Source: Xylocopa sonorina
Taxonomy: Eukaryota > Arthropoda > Insecta > Hymenoptera > Apidae
Assembly: GCF_050948175.1 (NCBI RefSeq)
Contig: NW_027490178.1
Location: 868,001 to 932,000 of the forward strand
Reading direction: 5' to 3'
Length of the DNA stretch: 64,000 bases
Of the stretch, positions 40,189-52,764 are shown one piece after another. Both the position numbers and the translations under genes were made by a program. Each line of letters opens with the position of its first letter. Position 1 is the first letter of the stretch. Under the pieces are notes generated by a model. The model searched no databases, was not told the DNA's origin, and was given only the letters and a program-made list of their open reading frames with translations.

Positions 40189-42320
40189 TCCCGTTTTAAG
40201 AAACATTAGGGCTCTATTGCTACGACACGTAGATATCTGCTGACGCTAATTCCTAGCAAGGAAGAGTCTCATTTATATTCATTTGAGGTGTAGACGAGAT
40301 TTACATAACACTGCACAATGAATATTTTATCTTATCATGAAACGTAGGAGTGAGATGCGATATCGCGTTTTGAGAAGCATTAGAACTCTATTGCTTCGAT
40401 ACGTAGATATCTGCATACGCTATTTCCCAGCATGGAAGTATCGCATTTACATTCATTTCAAGTGTATGCGAGGTATACGTGACACTTCGCAATGAATATT
40501 GCATCTTATCATGAAACGTACAAATGAGATGCGATATCGCGATTTAAGAAGCATTAGAACACTACTGCTACGATACATAGATATCTGCAGACGCTACTTC
40601 CTAGCAAGGAAGTGTCGCATTTACACTATTTTGAACTGAATACGAGGTATACGTGACACTTCGCAATGCATATTATATCCTATCATGAAACATAGAGATG
40701 AGATGCGATATCGCGATTTAAGTAGCATTAGAACTCTATTGCTACGAGACGTAGACATCTGCAAACGCTAATTCCTAGGAAGGAAGTGGTGCATTTACAT
40801 GCTTTTGAATTTAATACGTGGTATACATAACACTTCACAATGAACATTATATCTTATCATGAAACATAGAAATGAGATGCGATATCGCGATTTAAGAAGC
40901 ATTAGAACACTATTAGCTACAATAAGTAGACATCTGCAAACGCTAGTTCCTAGCAGGGAAGTGTCGCATTTACATTCCTTTGATGTGAATACGAGGTATA
41001 CATGACTCTTCGCAATGAATATTATATCTCACCATGACACATAGAAATGAGATGCGATATCGCGACTTAAGAAGCATTAGAACTCTATTGCTACGATACG
41101 AATACATCTGCAAATGCTATTTCCTAGCATGGAAGTGTCCTATTTACATTCTTTTGAAGTGAATACGAGGTATACATGACACTTCGCAATCAATATTATA
41201 TCTTATCCTGAAACAGAGATGAGGTGCGATATCTCGTTTTACGAAACATTAGAACTCTATAGCTTCGATACGTAGACATCTGCCAACGCTATTTCCTAGG
41301 AAGGAAGTGTCGCTTTTACATTCGTTTGAAGTGTTTGCGAGGTACACAAAACACTTCGCAATGAATATTATATCTTATCATGACACATAGATATGTGATG
41401 GGACATCTCGTTTTAAGAAGCATTAGTACTCTGTTGCTTCGATATTTAGACATTTGCCATCGCTATATCCTAGCAACGAAGTGTCGCATTTACATTCATT
41501 TGAAGTGTATGCGAGGTATACATGACACCTCGCAATGAATATTATATCTTATAATGAAACATAGAAATGAGATGCAATATCGCGTTTTGAGAAGCATTAG
41601 AACTCTAATGCTACGATACGTAGATATCTGCATACGCTATTTCCTAGCAAGGAAGTGTCGCATTTACTTTCTTTTTTAGTGTATGCGAGATATAAGTGAC
41701 ACTTCGCAATGAATATTATATCTTATCATGAAACATCGAAATGAGATGCAATATCGCGTTTTGGGGAGCTTTAGAACTCTATTGCTTCGATACGTAGACA
41801 TCTGGAAACGTAATTTCCTAGAAAGGAAGTGTCGCATTTACATTCATTTGACGTGTGGAGGAGGAATACATAACACTTCGCAATGAATGTTATATCTTAT
41901 CATGAGACATAGAAATGAGATGCGATATCTCGATTTAAGAAGCATTAGAACTCTATTGCTTCGATACGCAGACATCTGCTAACGCTATTTCCTAGCGAGG
42001 AAGTGTCGCATTTACATTCTCTTGAATTGTATGCGAGGTATACATAACACTCCACAAAGAATATTATATCTTATCATGAAACATAGAAATGAGATCCGAT
42101 ATGACGATTTAAGAAGCTTTACAATTCTATTGCTTCGATACGTAGACATCTGCAAACGCTACTTCCTAGCATGGAAGTGTCGCATTTACATTCTTTTGAA
42201 AGAAATGCAAGGTATACACAACACTTCGTTCTGAATATTATATCTTATCATGAAACATAGAAATGAGATGCGATATCGCGTTTTGAGGAGCATTAGAACT
42301 CTAATGCTACGATACGTAGA
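40185..42320 (+). repeat. 2.3-kb block, copy 2
   Basis: Second copy of 34621-36930, one monomer shorter (joint near 41396). It runs to within about 75 bp of insert copy 2, so the insert's left neighbourhood belongs to this duplication. Confidence 0.85.
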
Positions 42321-42533
42321 CATCTGCAAACGCTATTTCCTAGCATGGAATTGTCATATTTACATTCTTTTGAAGTTAATACGATGTATACATGTGATGT
42401 GTCACGTCTCGTGGTGCGATTGTACTCGATCCGATGGCACGATTCGTATCTTTTCCCGTAAACCTACGCGAATTGCGACGGGGCCGGGTTCGTTGGCGGT
42501 CGGAACTCGATTTAACCAAAATTACGCCTTAAA

Positions 42534-42922
42534 ACTTACCTTTCGCTGTCTTCTTTATGCTGTTTCGCATCTCGTTCCAGGTGTCTATGGCGCCGTGGAT
42601 CCGTGACCGGAATAGCAGCGGCGTACTGCTGGACCAGCGGAGCTTCGACGGGAATGAGTCTCCAGGCAGGCGAGCTGCGGCTGGAGGAAACTGTCGCTGG
42701 AACCAGGCGATCGTGGATTCGATTTGGACGTACGGCTGCGAATACCTCCTTCTCAGGAACGGAAACGGCGTTGCAGGCGTATGGATGTCCGGATGTACAA
42801 CTCGCGTATTCACGAATGAGGCGGCGTAGATATTCTTTCCTCCCCGCGCGTCGTGTACGCCTTTTCGGTGGCTCGAGATTTATCAAGGGCGCTTGCACTA
42901 GGACAGAGTACGGCTCGGCCAA
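42534..42922 (-). other. Minus-strand open frame with splice donor, copy 2
   Basis: Counterpart of the frame in copy 1, still open over its full length with donor AAAGGTAAGT at 42534-42543. Compared with copy 1 it has Ser for Asn near the donor, Glu for Asp and Thr for Pro, plus one silent change. It has no ATG. A fragment of an unknown gene is the likeliest reading. Confidence 0.2.
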
Positions 42923-42925
42923 GCG

Positions 42926-43123
42926 ATGGTGCTCTCTGGCTTACCGAGGTCGATCCTTGTTCAAGATACCTTGGATACGATGGAAATGCAGCAAGAGCAG
43001 TCGAGCATTGGAGCACTCAAAGACCGTCCAGCGTACAGAACTGTCGCAGATGAATCGTGTGAATTGAACAAGAATCGCAAGCGTACACGTGGAATAGAAT
43101 TTAAGGAACTTGTAATCGAATAA
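42926..43123 (+). CDS. Possible 65-aa hypothetical protein, insert copy 2
   Basis: Same 65-codon frame as in copy 1, with ATG in the GCGATGG context and the TAA stop inside AATAAA (43119-43124). The only difference I see from copy 1 is a silent third-position change in a Ser codon (TCG). The predicted protein has no recognised domain. If real it would be a short, charged, probably soluble protein, or the last exon of a longer one. Confidence 0.2.
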   Translation: MVLSGLPRSILVQDTLDTMEMQQEQSSIGALKDRPAYRTVADESCELNKNRKRTRGIEFKELVIE

Positions 43124-43393
43124 AGAGACTTAGATTTGGTAAAAGAAGAGTATATTCTATAATATCACTATCCTACTACACTACAACTACACTACAACTT
43201 TGTTTAAGTTATCAACTAAAGATATATATTGAAATAGAAATAGAACTAAGTTACAATAAGGACTCCGCTAAAGGAGATGCGATACAGTCGGCTGCATGAG
43301 AGCTGACAGCTCGTAGCAGAGGAGCGTATTGCTCGATTCGGAGTTGAGATTAGAACTGTGTCCGAGATGGGACTCGATGGAATTGATCTCTCG

Positions 43394-43574
43394 GTGGCGC
43401 GTCCGCGACCTCCTTGGGTCGCGCGGCCCGCGAGTCGCTGGGCCCTTCGAGTGGGGCGTACGGTCGTAGTGGGGCGGCCGCCGGCCCTCGCGGTGGGGCG
43501 GCCGGTCGGAGTGGGGTGCGGCTCGCGTTCAGCGTGAGCCGCGAGCGTCGAGTGCGCGCGGGCGCGCCTCGCAG
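43394..43574. promoter_or_regulatory. CpG-rich block with GC boxes, copy 2
   Basis: Counterpart of 4289-4470. GGGGCGG is at 43471-43477 and 43495-43501. It differs by a one-base deletion in GCGGCCGC(T)CGG and a few substitutions, which shift any frame across it. The hairpin at 43518-43542 and the inverted repeat at 43604-43670 are preserved. Promoter function is inferred only. Confidence 0.3.
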
Positions 43575-43917
43575 CTTATATTCTATATGTCTTAGAAATT
43601 ATGACTGTACAAATATTCGCTCAAATCTTGGTGTGTGTTGGATTGTGTATGTACATGATTTGTGTACAGTGCTTAATCTAGAATCGCGTTATGAGAAATA
43701 AGCGTATGGTTGTGTGAACGCAGGTAATTGGGATTCGTAGGTGGAGAGGTATTCCTCGTCTTCGTGGCGTTGTCTCCTCGTCTTGGGGCGTCGAATCGTC
43801 GTGCGGCCCGTGTATGGAGGATCCGGATACCGGTGCTGGCGGAAGACCCGTGTCCCGGTTGTGGATGCTGCGGATGGTGGTTGGCGCCAGAGGGTGGAAG
43901 GCGGTGCGCATGACGTC
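43575..43917. other. Right third of insert copy 2
   Basis: An AT-rich stretch with the conserved inverted repeat (43604-43614 and 43658-43670), then a GC-rich end. Frames here lack credible starts. The cysteine-rich reading CPGCGCCGWWLAPEGGRRCA ends at a stop at about 43913. Confidence 0.35.
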
Positions 43918-44652
43918 ATAATATTCATTGCGAATTGTTATGTACTCCTCGTACTCACTTCAAATGAATGTAAATAAGTAATAGTGTTCTAACGCTTGTT
44001 AAAACGAGATATCGCATCACATTTCAATATTTCATGATAAGATATAATATTCATTGCGAAGTGTTATGTACTCCTCGTACTCACTACAAATTAATGTAAA
44101 TGCGACAATTCCCTGCTAGGAAGTAGCGTTTCCAGATGTCTACGTATCGAGGCAATAGTGTTCTAACGCTTCTTAAATCGCGATATTGCATCTCATTTCT
44201 ATATTTCGTGATGAGATATAATATTCATTGTGGAGTGTTACGTATACCTCGTATTCACTTCAAAAGAATGTAAATGCGACACTTGCTTGGAGGGAAATAG
44301 TGTTTGCACATGTCTACGTCTCGAAGAACTAGAGTTCTAATGCTTCTTAAATCGCCATATCGCATCTCATTTCGATCTTTCATGATAAGATATAATATTC
44401 ATTGCGAAGTGTCATGTATGCCTCGTATTGCTTTCAAAAAAAAGGAAGTGCGACACTTCCTTGCTAGGAAATTGCGTTTCCAGATGTCTACGTATCGAAG
44501 CAATAGTGTTTTAATACTTCTTAAAACGCAATATCGCATCTTATTTCTATGTTTCATGATAAGATATAATATTTTTTGCGAAGTGTCATGTATACATCGT
44601 GTTCACTTCGAAAGATTGTAAATGCTGCACATCCTTGCTAGGATGTAGTAGT
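43918..44652 (-). repeat. Satellite block in reverse orientation, right
   Basis: About 4.2 monomers in reverse orientation. The first two match 4814-5150, including the roughly 55-bp deletion. From about 44280 the match stops. The last part (about 44490-44652) is instead the reverse complement of sequence to the right of the junction at 5460. Confidence 0.95.
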
Positions 44653-45058
44653 ATTATCATGAAACATAGAAATGAGATGCGATATCGCGCTTTAAGAAGC
44701 ATTAGAACTCTGTTGCTACGATACGTAGACATCTGCAAACGCTATTTCCTAGCAAGGAAGTGGCGCATTTACATTCCTTTGAGGGGAATACGAGGTATAC
44801 ATAACACTCCACAATGAATATTATATATTATCATGAAACATAGAAATGGGATGCGATATCGCGTTTCGTGAAGCACTAGAACTCTATTGCTTCTTACGTA
44901 GACAATTGCAAACGCTACTTGCTTGCATGGAAGTGTCGCACTTACATTTTTTTGAAAGGAATACGAGGTATACATGACACTTGGCAATGAATATTATATC
45001 TTATCATGAAACATAGAATTGTGGTACGATATGGCGCTTTAACAAGCATTAGAACACA

Positions 45059-46066
45059 ATTGCCTCGATACGTAGACATCTGCAAACGCTAGTTCCTAGC
45101 AGGGAAGTGTCGCATTTACATTCATTTGAAGTGTAGACGAGATATACATAGCACTGCACAATGAATATTATATCTTATCATGAAACGTTGAAGTGAGTTG
45201 CTATATCGCGGTTTAAGAAGCATTAGGAATCTATTGCTTCGATACGTAGACATCTGCAAACTCTACTTCCTAGCAAGGAAGGTTCGCATTTACATTCATT
45301 TGAAGTGTATGCGAGGTATACAGGACATTTCGGAATGAATATTATATCTTATCATGAAACATAGAAATGGGATGCGATATCGGGTTTTAAGAAGCATTGT
45401 AACTCTATTGCTTCGATACGTAGACATCTGCCAACGCTATTTCCTAGAAAAGAAGTGTCGGATTTTCATTCATTTGAAGTGAATACGAGGTATACATGAC
45501 ACTTCGCAATGAATGTTATACCATGTCATCAAACATAGGAATGACATGCGATATCGCTTTTTAAGAAGCATTAGAACGCTATACATTCGATACATAGACA
45601 TCTGCAACCGCTATTTCCTAGAAAAGAAGTGTCGGATTTACATTCATTTGAAGTGAATACGAGGTATACATGACACTTTGCAATGAGTATTATATCTCAT
45701 CATGAAACATAGAAATGAGCGCGATATCGCGTTTTAAGATGCACCAGTACCCCATTGCATCGCTACGTAGACATCTGCAAACATTACTTCCTTGCAAGCA
45801 AGTGTAGTATTTATATTCTTTTGAAGTGAATACGAGGTATACGTGTCACTTCTCAATGAATATTATATCTTATCACGAAACATAGAAATGTGATGCGATA
45901 TCTCGTTTTAAGAAGCATTAGAACTCTATTACTTCGATACGTAGACATCTGGAAGCGTATTATCCTGGAAAGGAAGTGTTGCTTTTACATTCATTTGAAG
46001 TGTAGACGAGGAATACATAACACATCGCCATGAATATTATATCTTATCATGAGCCATAGAAATGAG
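45059..46066 (+). repeat. Block shared with 17608-18615
   Basis: Second copy at offset 27,451 bp. A two-base loss (ATGAGCGCG for ATGAGATGCG near 45718) and scattered substitutions distinguish it. Confidence 0.8.
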
Positions 46067-49000
46067 ATGCGATATCTCGTTCTAAGAAGCATTAGAACTA
46101 TGTTGCTTCGATACGTAGACATCTGCAGACGCTTTTTCCTAGCAAGGAAGTGTCGCACTTACATTCATTTGAAGTGTATGCGATGTATAAGTGACACTTC
46201 GCAATGAATATTATATCTTATCACGAATCATAGAAATGAGATATGATATCGCAATTTAAGAAGCATTAGAACTCTATTGCTACGATACGGAGACATCTGC
46301 AAACGGTAATTTCCTATCAAAGAAGTGTCGGTCATTTACATTCTTTTTATGTGAATGCGAGGTATACATGACACTTCGCAATGAATATTATATCTTATAA
46401 TGAAACATAGAAATGAGATGCCATATCGCGTTTTAACAAGCATTAGAAATCTATTGCTACGATACGTAGACATCTGCAAACGAGTTTTCCGTGCACGGAA
46501 GTGTCGCATTTTTATTTTTTTGAAGTGAATACGAGGTATACATGACACTTCGCAATGAATATTATATCTTATCATGCAACATAGAAATCAAATGCGATAT
46601 CGCGTTATGAGAAGCATTACAACCCTATTGTTACGATACGTAAACATCTGCAAACGCTATTTCCTAGCAAGGAAGTATCGCATTTACATTCATTTGAAGT
46701 GTATGCGAGGTATACATGACACATCGCAATGAATATTATATCTTATCATGAAACATAGAAATGAGGTGCGATATCGCTTTTTAAGAAGCATTGGAACTAT
46801 ATGCCTACGATACGTAGACATCTGCAAACGCTATTTCCTAACAAGGATGAGTCGCATTTACATTCTTTTGAAGTGAATACGAGGTATACATGACACTTCG
46901 CAATGAATATTAAATCTTATCATGAAACATAGAAATGAGATGCGATATCGCAATTTAAGAAGCATTAGAACTCTATTGCTTCGATAAGGCGACATCTGCA
47001 AACGCTATTACCTAGCAAGGAAGTGTTGCATTTACACTCATTTGAAGTGTATGCGATGTATGAGCTACACTTCGCAATGAATATTGTATCCTATCATGAA
47101 ACATAGAAATCAGATGCGATATCTCGATTTAAGAAGCATTAGAACTCTATTGCTTCGATACGTAGACATCTGCAAACGCTTTGTCCTAGCACGGAAGTGC
47201 CGCATTTACATTCTTTTGAAGTGAATACGAGGTGTACATGACACTTCGCAATTAATATTATATCTTATCACGAAACTTAGAAATGAGATGCGACATCACG
47301 TTCTACGAAGCATCAGAACTGTATTGTTTCGATACGTAGACATCTGGTAACGCTATTTCCTAGCAAGGAAGTGTAGCATTTACATTCTTTTGAAGTCAAT
47401 ACGTGGTATACATGACACTTCGCAATGAATATTATATCTTATCATAAAACATGGAAATGAGATGCGACATCGCGTTTTGAGAAGCATTAGAATTCCAATG
47501 CTACGATACGTAGTCATCTGCGAACGCTATTTCCTAGCAAGCAAGTGTCGTAAATACATTCTGCTGAATTGAATACGAGGTAAACATGACTCTTCGCAAT
47601 GAACATTATATCTTATCATGAAACATAGAAATGAGATGCGATATCGCGATTTAAGCAGCCTTAGAACTCTATTGCTTCGATACGTAGACATCTGCAGACG
47701 CTACTTCCTAGCAAGGAATGGTCGCATTTACATTCGCTTGAAGTGAATACGTGGTATACATAACCCTTCTAACTGAATATTATATCCTATCATGAAACAT
47801 AGAAATGGGACGCGATATCGCGTTTTAAGAAACGTTAGAACTCCATTGCATCGGTACGTAGTCATCTGCAAACGCTACTTCCTAGCAAGAAAGTGTCGCA
47901 TTTACATTCATTTCAAGTGTATGCGAGGTATACATAACCCTCCTAACTGAATATTATATCCTATCATGAAACATAGAAATGGGATGCGATGTCCCGTTTT
48001 AAGAAGCATTAGAAATCTATTGCTTCGATACCTAGGCATCTGCAAACGCTATTTCCTAGGAAGGGAGTGGCGCATTTAAATTCTTTTCAATTTAATACGT
48101 GGTATACATGATACTTCGCAATGAATATTATATCTTATCAAGAAATATAGAAATGAGATGCTATATCGCGTTTTTAGAAGCATTAAAACTCAACTGATAG
48201 GATACGTAGACATCTGCAAACGCTATTTCCTAGCAAGGAAGTGTCACATTTACATTCATTTGAAGTGTATGCGATGTATACAAGACACTTCGCATTAAAT
48301 ATTATATCTTATCATGAAATATAGAAATGAGATGCGATATCGCGTATTGAGAAGCATTAAAACTCGACGGATAGGATACGTAGACATCTGCAAACGCTAC
48401 TTCCTAGCAGGGATGTGTCGCATTTACATTCTTTTGAAGTGAATATGGGGTATACATAACACTGCACAATGAATGTTATATCTTACCATGAAACATGGAA
48501 ATGAGATGCGATATCTCGTTTTAAGAAGCATTAGAACTCTATTGGTGCGATACGTAGACATATGGAAACGCTATTTCCTAGCAAAGAAGTGTCGCATTTA
48601 CATTCTTTTGTAGCATTTGCATTCATTTGAAGCGTATGCGAGGTATACATGACACTTCGCAAAGTATATTATATCTTATCATGAAACATAGAAATGAGAT
48701 GCTATATCGCGTTTTAAGAAGCACTAGATCTGCATTTCTATGATACGTAGACATCTGCAAACGCTATTTCATAGCATGCAAGTGTCGCGTTTACATTCCT
48801 TTGAAGCGGATATGAGGTGTACGTGACCCTTCGCAATGAATAATATATCTTACCATGAAACATAGGAATGAGATGCGATATCTCGTTTTAAGAAGCATTA
48901 GAATTCCTTTGCATCGATACGTAGACATCTGCAAACGCTATTTCCTAGAAAGGAAGTGTCGCATTTAAATTCATTTGAAGTGTATGCGAGGTATACATAA

Positions 49001-49289
49001 CACTTCGCAATGAATATTATATGTTATCATGAAACATAGAAATGAGATGCGATATCTCTTTTTAAGGAGCATTATAACACGCTTGCTACGATACGTAGAC
49101 ATCTGCAAACGCTATTTCCTAGGAAGGAAGTGCCGCATTTACATTCATTTGATGTGAATAGGAGGAATACGTGAAACTTCGGAATGAATATTATATCTTA
49201 TCATGAAACATAGAAATGAGATGCGAAATCACGATTTAAGATGCATTAGAACTTTATTGCTTCGATACGTAGACATCTGCAAACGCCAT

Positions 49290-52200
49290 TTCCTAGCAAG
49301 GAAGTGTCGCATTTACATTCATTTGAAGTGTATGCGAGGTATACGTGATACTTCGCAATGAATAATATATCTTACCATGAAACATAGGAATGGGATGTGA
49401 TATCTCGTTTTAAGAAGCAATAGAGCTCTTTTGCTTCGACACTTAGACATCTGCAAACGCTATTTCCTAGCAAGGAAGTGCCGCATTTACATTCATTTGA
49501 AGTGTATGCGATGTATGCGTGACACTTCGCAATAAATATTATATCTTATCATGAGACATAGAAATGAGATGCCATATCGCGTTTTAAGAGGCATTAGAAC
49601 TCTATTGCTAGGATACGTAGATATCTGGAAACGCTATTTCGTAGCGAGAATGCGTCGCAGTTACATTCCCTTCAAGTGAATACGAGGTATACATGACACT
49701 TCGCAATGAATATTATATCGCATCATGAAACATAGAAATGAGTTGCGATATCTTGTTTTAAGAAGCATTAGAACTCTGCTGCTTCGATACGTAGACATCT
49801 GGAAACGTCCTGGAAAGGAAGTGTCGCATTTACATTCTTTTGAAGTGAATACGCAGTATACATGACACCCCAGAATGAATATTATATCTTATCATGAAAC
49901 ATAGAAATGAGATGCGATATCTCGTTTTAAGAAGCATTAGAACTCAATTGTTTCGATACGTAGAAATCTGCAAATGCTATTTTCTAGGAAGGAAGTGTCG
50001 CATTTACATTCACTTGAAGAGAATACGAGGTACACATGACACCTCGCAATGAATATTATATCTTGTCATGAACCATAGAAATGAGATGCGATATCGCGAT
50101 TTAAAAAGCATTAGCAATCTATTGCTACGGTACACAGATATCTGCAAACGCTATTTAATAGCGAGGAAGAGTTGCACTTACATACTTTTGAAGTGAATAC
50201 GACGTATACATAACACTCCACAATGAATGTCATATCTCATCATGAAACATAGAAATGAGATGCGATATCGCGATTTATAAAGCATTAGAAGTCTATTGCT
50301 ACGATACGTAGACATCTGCAAACGCAATTTAATGTCAAGGAAGTGTTGCACTTACATTCTTTTGAAGTGATTACGAGGTACACATAACACTCCACAATGT
50401 ATATTATATCTCATCATGAAACATAGAAATGATATGCGATATCGCGTTTTGAGAAGCATTAGAACACTATTGCTACGATACGTAGACATCTGCAAACGCT
50501 ATTTAATAGCAAGGAAGTGTCGCGTTTACATTCTTTTGAAGTGAATACGAGGAATACATAACACTCCACAATGAATATTATACCTTTTCATGAAACATAG
50601 AAATGAGGTGCTATAACGCGTTCTAAAAAGCATTAGAAAACTATTGCTTCGATAAGGAAACATCTGCAAACGCTATTTCCAAGGAAGGAAGTGTCGCATT
50701 TACATTCTTTTCAAGTGAATACGAGGTATACATAACACTCCACAATGAATATTATATCTTATCATGAAACATAGAAATGCGGTGCTATATCGCGATCTAA
50801 AAAGCATTAGAAAACTATTGCTTCGATACGGAGACATCTGCAAACTCTATTTCCAAGGAAGGAAGTGTCCCATTTACATTCTTTTGAAGTGAATACGAGG
50901 TATACATAACACTACACAATGAATATTATATCTTATCATGAAACATAGAAATGAGATGCGATATGACGATTTAAGAAGCATTAGAACTCTATTGCTTCGA
51001 TACGCAGACATCTGCAAACGCTATTTCCAAGCAAGGAAGTGTCGCATTTACATTCGTAGGAAGTGTGGACGAGGTATACATAACACTTCACAATGAATAT
51101 TATATCTTATCATGAAACACAGAATTGAGGATCGATTTGCGTTTTAAGAAGGATTAGAACTTTATTGCTACGATACGTAGACATCTGCAGACGCTATTTC
51201 CTAGCAAGGAAGTGTCGCATTTACATTCTTTTCAAGTGAATACGAGGTATACATGACACTCCGCAATAAATACTATATCTTCTCATGAAACGTCGAAATG
51301 AAATGCGACATCTAGTTTTAAGAAGCATTAGAACTCTATTGTTTCGATACCTAGACATCTGGAAACTTTATTTCCTAGCAAGGAGGTGTCGCATTTACAT
51401 TCTTTTGAAGTGAATACGAGGTATACATGTCACGTCGCAATGAATATTATAGCTTATCATGAGACACAGAAATGAGGTGCGATATCGCGTTTTTAGTAGC
51501 ATTAGAACACTAATGCTACGACACGTAGACACCTGCAGGCGCTGTTTCCTTGAAAGGAAGTGTCGCATTGACATTCTTTTGAAGTGAATACCAGGAATAC
51601 ATAATACTCCACAATGAATATTATATCTTATCCTAAAACATAGAAATGAGATGCGATATGGCGTTTTAGGAAGCACTTGAACTCTATTGCTACGATGCGT
51701 AGACATCTGGAAACATAATTTCCTAGAAAGGAAGAGTTGCATTTACATTCAGTTGAAGTGTAGACGAGGAACACATAACACTTCGCAATGAATATTATAT
51801 ATTATCATTAGACATAGAAATGTAATGCGATATCAAGTTTTTAGATGCACTTGATCTCTATTGCTTCGACACGTAGACATCTGCAACACGATATTTCCCA
51901 GCAAGGAGGTGTCGCATTTACATTCTTTTGAAGTGATTGCGAGGTATACATGACACTCCACAATGAATATTATACCTTATCACGAAACATAGAAATGAGA
52001 TGCGATATTGCTATTTAAGAAGCATTAGAACTCTATTGCTACGATACGTAGACATCTGCAAAAGCTATTTCCTAGCAAGGAAGTGTTGCATTTACATTCT
52101 TTTGAAGTGTATGCGAGGTATACATAATATTTCGCAATGAATATTATATGTTCTCATGAAACATAGAAATGAGATGCGATATCGCGTTTTGAGATGCAAT

Positions 52201-52493
52201 AGAAATCTAATGCAACGATACGTAGAAATCTGCAAACGCTATTTCCTAGCAAGGAAGTGTCGCATTTACATTCTTTTGAAGTCAATGCGAGGTATACATA
52301 ACATTGCACAATGAATATTATATATCATCATGAAACATAGAAATGAGATGCGATATCGCGATATAAGATGCATTAGAACTTTATTGCTTCGATACGTAGA
52401 CATCTGCAAACTCTATTTCCTAGCAAGGAAGTGTCGCATTTACATTCATTTGAAGTGAATACGAGGAATACATGAAACTTCGCAATGAATATT
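49290..52493 (+). repeat. 20-monomer repeat, copy 1
   Basis: About 3.2 kb repeated at an offset of 3,475 bp (20 monomers minus five bases). Diagnostic features are a roughly 9-base deletion in GGAAACGTCCTGG (49803), TTTCGTAGCGAGAATGCG and GCAACACGATATTTCC. Few substitutions separate the copies. Confidence 0.88.
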
Positions 52494-52764
52494 TAACCTT
52501 ATCATGAAACATAGAAATGAGATGCGATATCCCGTTTCAAGAAGCATTAGAACTCTGTTGCTTCGATACGTAGACATCTGCTAACGCTATTTCCTAGCAA
52601 GGAAGTGTCGCAATTACATTCATTTGAAATGAATACGAGAAATACATGAAACTTCGCAATGAATATTATATCTTATCATGAACCACTGCAATGAGATTCG
52701 ATATCCCGTTTCAAGAAGCATTAGAACTCTATTGCTTCGATAAGTAGACATCTGCAATCGCTAT

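Larger units (their letters stand above)
5461..42394 (+). repeat. 174-bp satellite array, forward, central block
   Basis: About 212 monomers, all forward. No non-satellite sequence longer than a few bases was noticed. Divergence is uneven: 5.5-18 kb is rather heterogeneous, with locally recurring pairs and triples, while 22-24.8 kb and 28.9-42.3 kb contain long near-identical blocks listed separately. Recurrent alternative states occur at fixed monomer positions: CACTTCGCAAT against CACTCCACAAT or CACTGCACAAT; CTACGATACG against CTTCGATACG; and TGCGATATCGCG(T/A)TTTAAG against TCTCG, CCCG and GTCCCG forms. No genes are seen. Confidence 0.97.
42395..43917. other. Non-satellite GC-rich insert, copy 2
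   Basis: About 1,523 bp, the second copy of 3307-4813 in the same orientation. Differences include an extra TGATG-like stretch at the left edge, a duplicated CTACACTACAA unit at about 43175-43197, a one-base deletion in the GC-rich block and scattered substitutions. The satellite immediately left (GCATGGAATTGTCATATTTAC) and about 350 bp to the right carry the same private variants as beside copy 1, so the pair arose by duplication of insert plus flanks, not by two insertions. Confidence 0.9.

Noticed and set aside
42250..42606. 118-codon frame joining satellite to insert copy 2
   Set aside because: It runs across the satellite-insert boundary and is not preserved in copy 1, so it is fortuitous.
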